Source: an uncultured Bermanella sp. (lineage in GTDB: Bacteria > Pseudomonadota > Gammaproteobacteria > Pseudomonadales > Oceanobacteraceae). From it: 5,708 nucleotides of DNA. Numbering within the stretch: position 1 is the first letter of the stretch; the number at the start of each line of letters is the position of its first letter. The DNA is taken from assembly GCA_913054445.1 (NCBI GenBank), contig CAJXIK010000135.1, forward strand, positions 1 to 5,708, in the 5' to 3' direction. A program made the position numbers and the translations under genes. A model generated the notes under the pieces. That model searched no databases and was not told where the DNA came from. It saw only the letters and a program-made list of their open reading frames with translations. Below, piece by piece: positions 1 through 5,708 of the stretch.

Positions 1-176
1 GATTGACCGCTGTGATTATTTTAATGCGATTGCCCTACCATGGACGGTACTTATAAGGACAATGCAGGATGCAATTGTCAAATGTTTTAAGGAAGCGCCC
101 AGGGAGGGCTTGCAGCGGCCGCAAACTGAACCAGCACCATTGCAGGCTGGCAGTTAACAGCAGCTCCTATTAGCAG
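1..176. other. left margin with no supported gene
   Basis: No gene is supported here. In Pseudomonas and relatives the gene after the LysM gene on this strand is dprA, but all three minus-strand frames meet stops and none shows a DprA-like N-terminus, so any dprA must start beyond the left edge. Plus frame 2 is open from base 2 to a TAA at 155-157 and could be the last 51 codons of a plus-strand gene convergent with the LysM gene. Its translation matches no family I recognise, so I do not call it. The region also contains an imperfect hairpin (124-155, listed separately), a GCGGCCGC palindrome at 115-122 and a CTTATAAG palindrome at 50-57. Confidence 0.6.
124..155 (-). other. imperfect hairpin downstream of the LysM gene
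   Basis: On the plus strand AACTG (124-128), a two-base AA bulge, CCAGC (131-135), a 10-nt loop, then GCTGG (146-150) and CAGTT (151-155) form a 10-bp stem. It begins 21 nt past the stop codon of the minus-strand LysM gene, so it lies where a 3' mRNA structure would be expected. No T-run follows on either strand, so it is not a classical intrinsic terminator. It could be a 3' end stabiliser or simply chance. Confidence 0.3.
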
Positions 177-1241
177 CTAAGGATTTCTAACCGCATCGCC
201 TACGCTTAGCGGGCGCTGGGCGCGTAATATTAATCCGTAACTTACTTTTTCGAAGGATCTAAATACCATCAGCAAGCCAGCTCGCTCCGCAGGTAATTTC
301 ACTTTTGAACGCGTCACCCTATCGATGATAATTTTGCCTTCCTTATAAATGGCCAGCACGTTGCCCTCTGCGAGGCCGTCGCGTTTGCCCTGATTAAGCA
401 CCACCACATTGTATTGGCCAATTTGGGTGACACCGCCCAGCACTGCAATCATGCGCCCAGAGATCTCCTCTTTAGGGGCGCTGGGCACGAAGTTAGCGAT
501 CACTAGGCGTTCGTCTGTGGACAACAGGCGGTCTCCCACCATCACCTCTTCGCGAGAGCTGGAAAGCTTCAAGGTGGCCACATCGCCATCCCAGCTGGTG
601 ACCTTAGCCGCCGCCACTTCTCTGGCTTCCATGCCCAGCACTTCGCTGGTATCTGGGTCTACGAAGACCTGTCCCTTGCGAAATAAACCGTAGTTGTTTT
701 GCGGCTCATCGGCTCGGAAGCCACGGGCATAGACGATACCCCCACCACCGGCCAACAGGCGATTGTCGTCACCCGCCACCACATAGGGCGCTTTCTTAAG
801 CACCTTAGATTTAACGATGCGACTGTTGCTCATGAAGCTGGCGATGGCCGACATGGGAATGGGGGGGATGGCAGAGGTAATGGCGCTGATGCGCGCCGAT
901 GGCATTAATTTAATCGGCCCCAAATCCTTGGGCACCTCTGCCGCGCGCTCCTTGATGGTGATTTTCACTTGGTTACCCATATACACGAGGCCAATCACAT
1001 CACCTGGGTAAATCAGGTGCGGGTTGCCAATTTGCTCGTTAACTTGCCAAATTTCCGGCCACAACCAGGCATCGTCGAGGAATTTTTGCGAGATACCCCA
1101 CAGGGTATCCCCTTCTTTCACCACATAATCCAGCGGGTGGCCGGATTTTAACTCGACCTCGGCGGCGCTCACCACGCCGCTTAACGCACTCATCATTAAG
1201 AGCAGCGCCAGTGAAGATTGCCTAAGCAAGGATTTGAACAT
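177..1241 (-). CDS. tsaP: secreted LysM peptidoglycan-binding protein, TsaP family
   Basis: This 354-aa exported protein probably binds peptidoglycan and, by family, helps anchor the type IV pilus secretin PilQ in the cell envelope. Residues 1-26 form a signal peptide: a basic start (MFKSLLRQ), a Leu/Met-rich core and a VSA-A cleavage site, with no lipobox cysteine. A LysM domain spans about 38-86 (YVVKEGDTLWGIS through NPHLIYPGDVI). A Ser/Ile/Pro-rich linker follows at about 108-150, and the C-terminal part (about 255-354) resembles the FlgT-like domain of TsaP proteins. The ATG is preceded by AAGGGA (1253-1248) with a 6-nt spacer. It is divergent from def, as is PA0020 in Pseudomonas. The LysM call and export are seen in the sequence; the pilus role is inferred from homology and context. 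A general LysM cell-wall protein is the alternative. Confidence 0.85.
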   Translation of the reverse strand: MFKSLLRQSSLALLLMMSALSGVVSAAEVELKSGHPLDYVVKEGDTLWGISQKFLDDAWLWPEIWQVNEQIGNPHLIYPGDVIGLVYMGNQVKITIKERAAEVPKDLGPIKLMPSARISAITSAIPPIPMSAIASFMSNSRIVKSKVLKKAPYVVAGDDNRLLAGGGGIVYARGFRADEPQNNYGLFRKGQVFVDPDTSEVLGMEAREVAAAKVTSWDGDVATLKLSSSREEVMVGDRLLSTDERLVIANFVPSAPKEEISGRMIAVLGGVTQIGQYNVVVLNQGKRDGLAEGNVLAIYKEGKIIIDRVTRSKVKLPAERAGLLMVFRSFEKVSYGLILRAQRPLSVGDAVRNP

Positions 1242-1279
1242 GGGTAATCCCTTATTTTTATTCGTATCGCTTCTAGGGA

Positions 1280-1320
1280 TAGAAACAACACCATCATTAG
1301 ATATAATAGATGCATATAAT
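1280..1320 (+). promoter_or_regulatory. candidate sigma70 promoter(s) for def-fmt-rsmB-trkA
   Basis: Two perfect TATAAT hexamers occur at 1302-1307 and 1315-1320. They belong to a 13-bp direct repeat in which ATATAATA at 1301-1308 recurs at 1314-1321. The first has a partial -35 match, TAGAAA (1280-1285, four of six consensus bases), at a 16-nt spacing. The second has no convincing -35 and its TG lies one base too far upstream for a proper extended -10. Transcripts would begin near 1314 or 1327. Position and hexamers are seen; function is inferred. Confidence 0.45.
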
Positions 1321-1325
1321 ATTAG

Positions 1326-1341
1326 CAGGGCCTGTGCCCTG
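1326..1341 (+). other. stem-loop in the def 5' leader
   Basis: CAGGGC (1326-1331), loop CTGT, GCCCTG (1336-1341) form a perfect 6-bp GC-rich stem with a 4-nt loop. If the downstream TATAAT is used, transcription would begin at or next to the base of this stem, placing the hairpin at the very 5' end of the mRNA, 27 nt before the def ATG. It has no T-run, so a terminator or attenuator is unlikely. Confidence 0.4.
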
Positions 1342-1368
1342 ATGACTACCTAAGGCATCACAAGTTTT

Positions 1369-1884
1369 ATGGCTATATTAGACATATTAGAGTTTCCCGA
1401 TACGCGCCTGCGCACCAAAGCCAAGGCGGTATTGACAGTAACGGACAAAACCCGTCAGATCATCGAGAATATGTTCGAGACCATGTACGCGGCCCCCGGC
1501 ATCGGTTTGGCGGCGACCCAAGTGAATATTCACCAGCAAATCATGGTTATTGATATCAGCGAAGACAGGTCCGAGCCCCTCGTGTTTATCAATCCTAAGG
1601 TGACCGTGCTCGACGGCGAGCCCGAACTCTTACAGGAAGGCTGCCTGTCGGTGCCCGGCTTCTATGAAGATGTAGAGCGCGTCGAACACTGCCAAGTGAA
1701 CGCCCTCAACAAGCACGGCGAAGCCTTCGAACTCGAAGCCCACGGCCTATTAGCGGTCTGTATCCAGCACGAGTTAGATCACCTGCAAGGCAAGTTATTT
1801 GTCGATTACATATCTAACACTAAACGTGATCGCATTCGTAAAAAACTAGAAAAAGCCCACAGATTACAAGCCAAGCAAGCTTAA
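1369..1884 (+). CDS. def: peptide deformylase
   Basis: This cytosolic metalloenzyme removes the formyl group from the N-terminal fMet of nascent proteins. At 171 aa it is close to the 169-aa E. coli enzyme. All three diagnostic motifs are intact: GIGLAATQ at residues 44-51, EGCLSVPG at 90-97 with metal-ligand Cys92, and QHELDH at 133-138 with metal ligands His134 and His138 and catalytic Glu135. The C-terminus is a basic helix (KRDRIRKKLEKAHR), usual for the gammaproteobacterial type. The ATG aligns with the family N-terminus. Its best Shine-Dalgarno match, AAGG at 1352-1355, is rather far at 13 nt. It is first in the plus-strand cluster and directly precedes fmt, the enzyme that adds the group it removes. 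Confidence 0.97.
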   Translation: MAILDILEFPDTRLRTKAKAVLTVTDKTRQIIENMFETMYAAPGIGLAATQVNIHQQIMVIDISEDRSEPLVFINPKVTVLDGEPELLQEGCLSVPGFYEDVERVEHCQVNALNKHGEAFELEAHGLLAVCIQHELDHLQGKLFVDYISNTKRDRIRKKLEKAHRLQAKQA

Positions 1885-1904
1885 ATCGTTGTATCCCACA
1901 TGGC

Positions 1905-1911
1905 TTAGGAG
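1905..1911 (+). promoter_or_regulatory. ribosome binding site fixing the TTG start of fmt
   Basis: TTAGGAG ends 6 nt before TTG at 1918-1920, a near-ideal spacing. It also contains TAG at 1906-1908, an in-frame stop that bars any start further upstream. The only other candidate is CTG at 1912-1914, which directly abuts the Shine-Dalgarno sequence and could not use it. Confidence 0.7.
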
Positions 1912-1917
1912 CTGAGC

Positions 1918-2859
1918 TTGAGAATTGTATTTGCTGGCACGCCAGATTTTGCCAAGAGCCACTTGGCCGCCCTACTAAATGCCCAACACGACATCGTGGC
2001 GGTGTATACCCAACCCGACCGCCCCGCTGGGCGCGGCAAGAAACTCATGGCCAGCCCAGTGAAAAAACTGGCGCTAGAGCATGATATCGCCGTTTATCAG
2101 CCTGAAAACTTCAAACAGGCCGCCACCGTACAGCAGCTGGCTGCACTGCAGCCCGATCTCTTCATCGTGGTGGCCTATGGCTTATTGCTGCCGCAGTCTG
2201 TGTTGGATATTCCCACCCTAGCCTGCATCAACAGCCACGCCTCATTGTTGCCACGCTGGCGCGGAGCCGCGCCCATTCAGCGCGCCATAGAAGCGGGCGA
2301 TGCCAGCAGCGGTGTCACCGTGATGCAGATGGAGCTGGGCCTAGATACAGGCCCCATGCTGCATAAAATAGAGACCCCCATTAACAGTGAGGAAAGCGGC
2401 GGCAGCCTGCATGACCGCCTCGCGCTCATGGGCAGCCAAGCCATCTTGGAAGTCGTAAATAAATACCAAGCTGGCCCGGTCTTGGCCGAAGTGCAAGACC
2501 ACAACCTAAGCTGCTATGCCCACAAGCTTAATAAGCAAGAGGCGCTCATCGACTGGCGCACCCCTGCCCAGCAGCTGGCACAAAAGGTGCGCGCCTTTAA
2601 CCCTTTCCCCATGGCCTATACCCTACTGGGCGATAGCCGCATTCGGGTGTTGCAGGCTAGGGTCGAGCCACTGACTCATCAATCGTTACCCGGCACAGTG
2701 TTGGCGGTGGGCGGCGCGGGCATCACCATCGCCTGTCAAGAGCAGGCGCTCACCCTAATACAAGTGCAACTACCGGGTAAAAAACCCATGATGGTCAGCG
2801 ACCTAGTCAACGGTAAGCACCCTTTTCAAGTAAATTACGTTCTTCCCTGTGAGCTGTAG
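1918..2859 (+). CDS. fmt: methionyl-tRNA formyltransferase
   Basis: This cytosolic enzyme transfers a formyl group from 10-formyltetrahydrofolate to Met-tRNAfMet for translation initiation. At 313 aa it is near the 315-aa E. coli enzyme. The N-terminal Rossmann domain opens with RIVFAGTPDFA (2-12). The tRNA-contacting loop DRPAGRGKKLMASPVK lies at 34-49. The catalytic region NSHASLLPRWRGAAPIQ (106-122) supplies Asn106 and His108, and the catalytic Asp is Asp143 in GLDTGPM. The C-terminal tRNA-binding domain runs from about 205 and includes IDWR and RAFNPFPMAY. The start is an uncommon TTG chosen from the upstream TTAGGAG. The second residue of the usual N-V-H signature is Ser here, which is not catalytic. 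It lies 33 nt after def and abuts rsmB. Confidence 0.96.
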   Translation: MRIVFAGTPDFAKSHLAALLNAQHDIVAVYTQPDRPAGRGKKLMASPVKKLALEHDIAVYQPENFKQAATVQQLAALQPDLFIVVAYGLLLPQSVLDIPTLACINSHASLLPRWRGAAPIQRAIEAGDASSGVTVMQMELGLDTGPMLHKIETPINSEESGGSLHDRLALMGSQAILEVVNKYQAGPVLAEVQDHNLSCYAHKLNKQEALIDWRTPAQQLAQKVRAFNPFPMAYTLLGDSRIRVLQARVEPLTHQSLPGTVLAVGGAGITIACQEQALTLIQVQLPGKKPMMVSDLVNGKHPFQVNYVLPCEL

Positions 2860-4161
2860 ATGAGCATGAATTGCCGAGCCGGGGCCGCCCTCGCCCTGTT
2901 GGATGTGGTGGACAAGCGCAAGAGCCTGACCCCAGTCTTAGTCCGTTACGCAGAAAAAATCCCCGCCAACGACAAGGGGCTGTTGCAGCATATTTGTTAT
3001 GGCAGCTGTCGCCATTTTTTCAGTCTCAATGCCCTTAGCAAGATGATGCTGGAACACCCGTTACCCGCAGACGCGCGCCCGGTACAGGCGCTCATGTGGG
3101 TGGGTTTATATCAATTGGCCTACAGCGACATTTCCGAGCACGCCGCCATTCACGAAACCGTGGAAGCCTGTGGCCAGCTTAAGCAGGATAAATATCGCGG
3201 CCTGTTAAACGCCGTATTGCGTCGCTTCCAGCGGGAAAAAAGCGAGCTACTAACGGGCTTACAGGGCAGCGATGTGCCCCACTACCAGCACCCTAAGTGG
3301 TTTATAAAATTACTGAAAAAAAGCTGGCCACAACGCTGGCAAGAGATCTGTGAGCAAGCCAACATACAGGCTCCCATGTGCCTGCGCGTCAACACCCACA
3401 AGGGATCGGTAAGTGATTACTTACAACTGCTGGCAGACACCGGTATTAAGGCGACTGTTGGCAAGGTCTCCCCCAGTGCCCTCTATTTAGACAAGCCCAT
3501 GGATGTCTTTGCCCTGCCCAACTTCGAGCAAGGCAGTTGCAGTGTACAAGACGAGGCAGCACAGTTGGCCGCGCAGCTTCTAAACCCGCAGCCGGGTGAA
3601 AAAGTACTGGATGCCTGTAGCGCACCCGGCGGTAAGACCTGCCACCTGCTAGAGCACGCCTCTGGGCAACTAGCACTCACCGCCATGGACGCCGATGCGC
3701 TAAGGTTAAACCGCGTTCACGAAAACCTAGCGCGCCTCGGCTTTAGCGCCAACACCCTAGTGGGCGAAGCCCAACACCCCGAACAATGGTGGGATGGCGA
3801 GGCCTTCGACCGCATCTTGCTAGATGTGCCCTGTAGCGCCACCGGCGTGATTCGACGGCATCCAGACATTAAGTTGCTGCGCCAAAAACAAGATATTGAT
3901 AACCTTGCGCAGTTGCAGCTTGCTATCTTGCAACAGGCTTGGCAAATGCTCAAAGCCGGTGGCAGCTTGCTTTATGCCACCTGCTCTATCTTGCCCCAAG
4001 AAAATGCCCACAACATCGCGGCATTTTTAAGCACGCAGACGGATGCAAGCTTACAAAATATAGAATTACCCAGTGGCGAAGACACCGGCTACGGCTGGCA
4101 GCTGTTCCCCAACGCTCACAGCCACGACGGATTCTTTTACGCTCTGCTTAAAAAAATATAA
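2860..4161 (+). CDS. rsmB: 16S rRNA m5C967 methyltransferase
   Basis: This cytosolic enzyme (also called Sun or Fmu) transfers a methyl group from S-adenosylmethionine to C5 of cytosine 967 of 16S rRNA. At 433 aa it is close to E. coli RsmB (429 aa). A NusB-like RNA-binding domain covers about 5-135, with VGLYQLAYSDISEHAAIHETVE at 81-102. The Rossmann methyltransferase domain follows. Its SAM-binding motif is DACSAPGGKT at 251-260. Motif IV is DVPCSATGVIRRHPDIK at 322-338 with Cys325, which helps product release. The motif VI signature YATCS (372-376) holds the nucleophile Cys375. Its ATG immediately follows the fmt TAG, so translation is probably coupled. A second in-frame ATG at 2866 is also possible. 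Upstream there is only a weak GAG at 2851-2853. Confidence 0.96.
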   Translation: MSMNCRAGAALALLDVVDKRKSLTPVLVRYAEKIPANDKGLLQHICYGSCRHFFSLNALSKMMLEHPLPADARPVQALMWVGLYQLAYSDISEHAAIHETVEACGQLKQDKYRGLLNAVLRRFQREKSELLTGLQGSDVPHYQHPKWFIKLLKKSWPQRWQEICEQANIQAPMCLRVNTHKGSVSDYLQLLADTGIKATVGKVSPSALYLDKPMDVFALPNFEQGSCSVQDEAAQLAAQLLNPQPGEKVLDACSAPGGKTCHLLEHASGQLALTAMDADALRLNRVHENLARLGFSANTLVGEAQHPEQWWDGEAFDRILLDVPCSATGVIRRHPDIKLLRQKQDIDNLAQLQLAILQQAWQMLKAGGSLLYATCSILPQENAHNIAAFLSTQTDASLQNIELPSGEDTGYGWQLFPNAHSHDGFFYALLKKI

Positions 4162-4206
4162 AAACATCGGCATCTAAAGATTGCATGACAAGGTAAGAGA
4201 GTCAGC

Positions 4207-5586
4207 ATGAAAATTATCATCCTTGGCGCAGGCCAAGTGGGTGCAACCCTAGCGGAGCACCTTGCCATCGAAGGCAACGACATCACCGTGGTGGACACCG
4301 ATAGCGAGCTTCTCAAAGAGCTGCAAAATCGCTTGGATATTCGCACGGTAACCGGTAAAGCCTCCTACCCAGATGTGCTGCATCAGGCCGGCGGCGACGA
4401 TGCCGACATGCTGGTGGCCGTCACCAACAGCGATGAGGTCAACATGGTGGCCTGTCAGGTGGCGCACTCACTGTTTAAGACCCCCACTAAGATCAGCCGC
4501 ATCCGTGCCCAGGAGTACATTCAGCATAAGAAGCTGTTTGGTAATCAGGGAGTACACGTGGATGTGTTCATCAGCCCAGAGCAGGTGGTGACCGATTACA
4601 TCAATCGACTGCTGCAGTATCCGGGTGCCCTACAGGTACTGGATTTCGCCGACAATAAGGTCATGCTAGTGGGCTCCAAGGCCTACCACGGTGGCCCGTT
4701 AGTGGGGCAAGAACTGAAGTTTCTGCGCGAGCACCTCAAGAGTAATGTGGACACCCGAGTGGCGGCTATCTACCGCCGAGGGGAGGCTATCCTGCCCCAA
4801 GCTGACACCACCATAGAGGCGGACGACGAAGTGTTCTTCATCGCCGCCAAGAAAGATATTCGCACCGTCATGGCGGAACTGCGACGCACCGAAGCCCCTT
4901 ATAAGCGGGTGATTATCGCTGGCGGAGGCAACATCGGTGCTCGTCTGGCCATGACCCTAGAGCCCCACTACAGCGTCAAACTCATCGACCACAACCGTAG
5001 CCGCTGCCAACGCCTAAGTGAGAAGGTGAAAGGCAAGACCATCATCATCAATGGCAGCGCCACCGACAAAGACCTGCTGCTGGAAACCAATATAGAGAAC
5101 ACCGATGTCTTCCTAGCTCTCACCAACGACGATGAGGTCAACGTCATGTCATCCATGCTGGCCAAGCAACTGGGGGCGCGCAAGGTCATGACCCTCATCA
5201 ACAAGGCCCAGTATGTGGATCTCGTGCAGGGGGAAGGCATCGACATCGCCATCAGCCCCTCGCAGACGACGCTGGGCAGCTTGCTGCGGCACGTGCGCCG
5301 TGGCGATGTGGCCAACGTACACAGCTTGCGCCGTGGTGCCGCCGAGGCCATCGAAGCCATCGCCCACGGCGACAAGAACACCTCGAAGGTGGTGGGCCGT
5401 CGTATCGATCAGGTGAACCTCCCCGAGGGGACCACCATAGGAGCCGTGGTGCGCCAGGAGCGGGTCATCATCGCCCACGGCGACGTGGTGATCGAGAGCG
5501 ATGATCATGTGATCTTGTTTGTGCTGGATAAAAAGCGCATCCCCGAAGTTGAGCGCCTGTTTCAGGTGGAGTTGGGCTTCTTTTAA
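4207..5586 (+). CDS. trkA: Trk potassium uptake regulator, NAD-binding subunit
   Basis: TrkA is a peripheral membrane protein on the cytoplasmic side that binds nucleotide and gates the Trk (TrkH/TrkG) potassium channels. At 459 aa it matches the two-repeat form of E. coli (458 aa). The first RCK_N Rossmann fold begins with GAGQVG at 7-12 and has the acidic residue Asp30 after strand 2. The first RCK_C domain spans about 140-225. The second half repeats this with GGGNIG at 239-244, Asp261, and RCK_C at about 370-456. The paired phrases AVTNSDEVNMV (71-81) and ALTNDDEVNVM (304-314) show the internal duplication. Start support is GAGAG at 4197-4201, 5 nt from the ATG. It lies 45 nt after rsmB. 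No channel gene lies in the window; trkH is often unlinked in this group. Confidence 0.97.
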   Translation: MKIIILGAGQVGATLAEHLAIEGNDITVVDTDSELLKELQNRLDIRTVTGKASYPDVLHQAGGDDADMLVAVTNSDEVNMVACQVAHSLFKTPTKISRIRAQEYIQHKKLFGNQGVHVDVFISPEQVVTDYINRLLQYPGALQVLDFADNKVMLVGSKAYHGGPLVGQELKFLREHLKSNVDTRVAAIYRRGEAILPQADTTIEADDEVFFIAAKKDIRTVMAELRRTEAPYKRVIIAGGGNIGARLAMTLEPHYSVKLIDHNRSRCQRLSEKVKGKTIIINGSATDKDLLLETNIENTDVFLALTNDDEVNVMSSMLAKQLGARKVMTLINKAQYVDLVQGEGIDIAISPSQTTLGSLLRHVRRGDVANVHSLRRGAAEAIEAIAHGDKNTSKVVGRRIDQVNLPEGTTIGAVVRQERVIIAHGDVVIESDDHVILFVLDKKRIPEVERLFQVELGFF

Positions 5587-5590
5587 GCGC

Positions 5591-5628
5591 GGATTTTTGG
5601 ATGGATTAGGGATTTTTGGATAGCTTAG
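5591..5628 (+). repeat. two tandem 19-bp repeats after trkA
   Basis: Two adjacent 19-bp units (5591-5609 and 5610-5628) both start with GGATTTTTGGAT and end with TTAG. They differ at two positions, giving 17 of 19 identical. They begin 4 nt after the trkA stop codon and run straight into a second pair of units that also open with GGATTT, so all four look like diverged copies of one theme. Confidence 0.75.
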
Positions 5629-5676
5629 GGATTTCGGCCACGGGGTGGCCCAGGGGATTTCGGCCACGGGGTGGCC
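5628..5676 (+). repeat. two direct repeats, each carrying a hairpin
   Basis: A 23-bp sequence starting GGGATTTCGG is repeated exactly at 5628-5650 and 5654-5676, a 26-bp period. Each copy ends in a perfect inverted repeat GGCCAC-GGG-GTGGCC (5636-5650 and 5662-5676), a 6-bp stem with a 3-nt loop. The two are exact copies, so recent duplication or selection on the structure is likely. No T-run follows either hairpin. Confidence 0.8.
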
Positions 5677-5686
5677 TCGTACGAGG
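5675..5686. repeat. 12-bp perfect palindrome
   Basis: CCTCGTACGAGG is its own reverse complement. It overlaps the last two bases of the preceding hairpin (5662-5676) and the first two bases of the following one (5685-5699), so in RNA the structures would compete. It has the form of a dimeric protein-binding site or a part of a repetitive palindromic element. I recognise no known operator in it. Confidence 0.6.
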
Positions 5687-5708
5687 GCAGCCCCTGCCCG
5701 AATCTTTT
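5685..5708 (+). terminator. possible weak intrinsic terminator for the trkA end
   Basis: GGGCAG (5685-5690), loop CCC, CTGCCC (5694-5699) form a perfect 6-bp GC stem, followed by GAATCTTTT up to the window edge. The T-run is short and starts 3 nt after the stem, so this is a weak terminator by sequence. It lies about 100 nt past the trkA stop and is the only hairpin in the tail with following thymines. It may instead be the last palindrome of the repeat cluster. Confidence 0.4.

Larger units (their letters stand above)
1242..1368. promoter_or_regulatory. divergent AT-rich intergenic control region
   Basis: These 127 bp separate the starts of the minus-strand LysM gene and plus-strand def, so promoters for both directions should lie here. 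The part at 1290-1325 is much more AT-rich than the flanking genes. The plus direction has clear -10 candidates. In the minus direction only a weak pair is visible, TTGTTT (plus-strand AAACAA, 1284-1289) about 16 nt from TACGAA, so I do not call a minus promoter site. Confidence 0.6.

Noticed and set aside
115..122. GCGGCCGC palindrome
   Set aside because: An 8-bp palindrome (a NotI site) with non-complementary flanks; no evidence of a function.
2..157. Plus-strand frame open for 51 codons to TAA at 155-157, with an internal ATG at 62
   Set aside because: It is short, its upstream part is outside the window, the internal ATG has no good ribosome site, and the translation matches nothing I know. 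It is kept only as a possibility in the left-margin entry.
159..178. AGCAGCT direct repeat (159-165 and 172-178) around the LysM gene stop codon
   Set aside because: Seven bases twice in this GC/AT mix is easily chance, and no larger structure is built on it.
409..1151. Several plus-strand open frames of 60-94 codons
   Set aside because: All lie opposite the LysM gene, overlap one another in different frames and show no domain or good ribosome site.
4162..4206. Possible separate trkA promoter in the rsmB-trkA gap
   Set aside because: Only 45 nt, with no -35/-10 pair at acceptable spacing that I can see; read-through from rsmB is simpler.
4968..5381. 137-codon minus-strand open frame inside trkA
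   Set aside because: It is a shadow of trkA codon usage, low in complexity (Ser, Arg, Leu rich), with no family resemblance.
5149..5667. 172-codon open frame on the minus strand across the trkA 3' end and the repeats
   Set aside because: It lies antisense to well-supported trkA, its N-terminal part translates the GGATTT repeats into Pro/Lys/Asn-rich sequence, and it has no recognisable domain.

Overview
This window looks like a conserved chromosomal segment of a gammaproteobacterium of moderate GC content. The gene order is LysM/TsaP-like protein (minus strand), then def, fmt, rsmB and trkA (plus strand). This matches the arrangement known from Pseudomonas (the PA0020 to PA0016 block) and related marine Gammaproteobacteria. 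All five proteins are full length, with intact family motifs and no frameshift. I cannot name the genus from sequence alone.

Layout. Positions 1-176 hold no gene I can support. A minus-strand gene (177-1241) encodes a secreted LysM protein of the TsaP type. A 127-bp AT-rich divergent spacer (1242-1368) carries two TATAAT boxes in a 13-bp direct repeat and a short hairpin, the likely control region for the plus-strand genes. Then come def (1369-1884), fmt (1918-2859, TTG start), rsmB (2860-4161, starting on the base after the fmt stop) and trkA (4207-5586). Spacings are 33, 0 and 45 nt, so the four genes plausibly form one transcription unit. The last 122 bases (5587-5708) are non-coding and contain tandem repeats followed by a chain of GC-rich palindromes.

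How the genes work together. Fmt formylates initiator Met-tRNA and Def removes the formyl group from nascent proteins, so the pair brackets bacterial translation initiation. RsmB makes m5C967 in 16S rRNA, again a translation function. TrkA is the NAD-binding regulatory subunit of Trk potassium uptake and is a passenger in this conserved cluster. The divergent LysM protein acts in the cell envelope, probably anchoring the type IV pilus secretin to peptidoglycan.

I found no sign of an undescribed defence, mobile or biosynthetic system. The parts most worth a second look are the structured repeat cluster after trkA, the absence of a dprA start in the 176 bases after the LysM gene, the fmt start codon, and the def leader.
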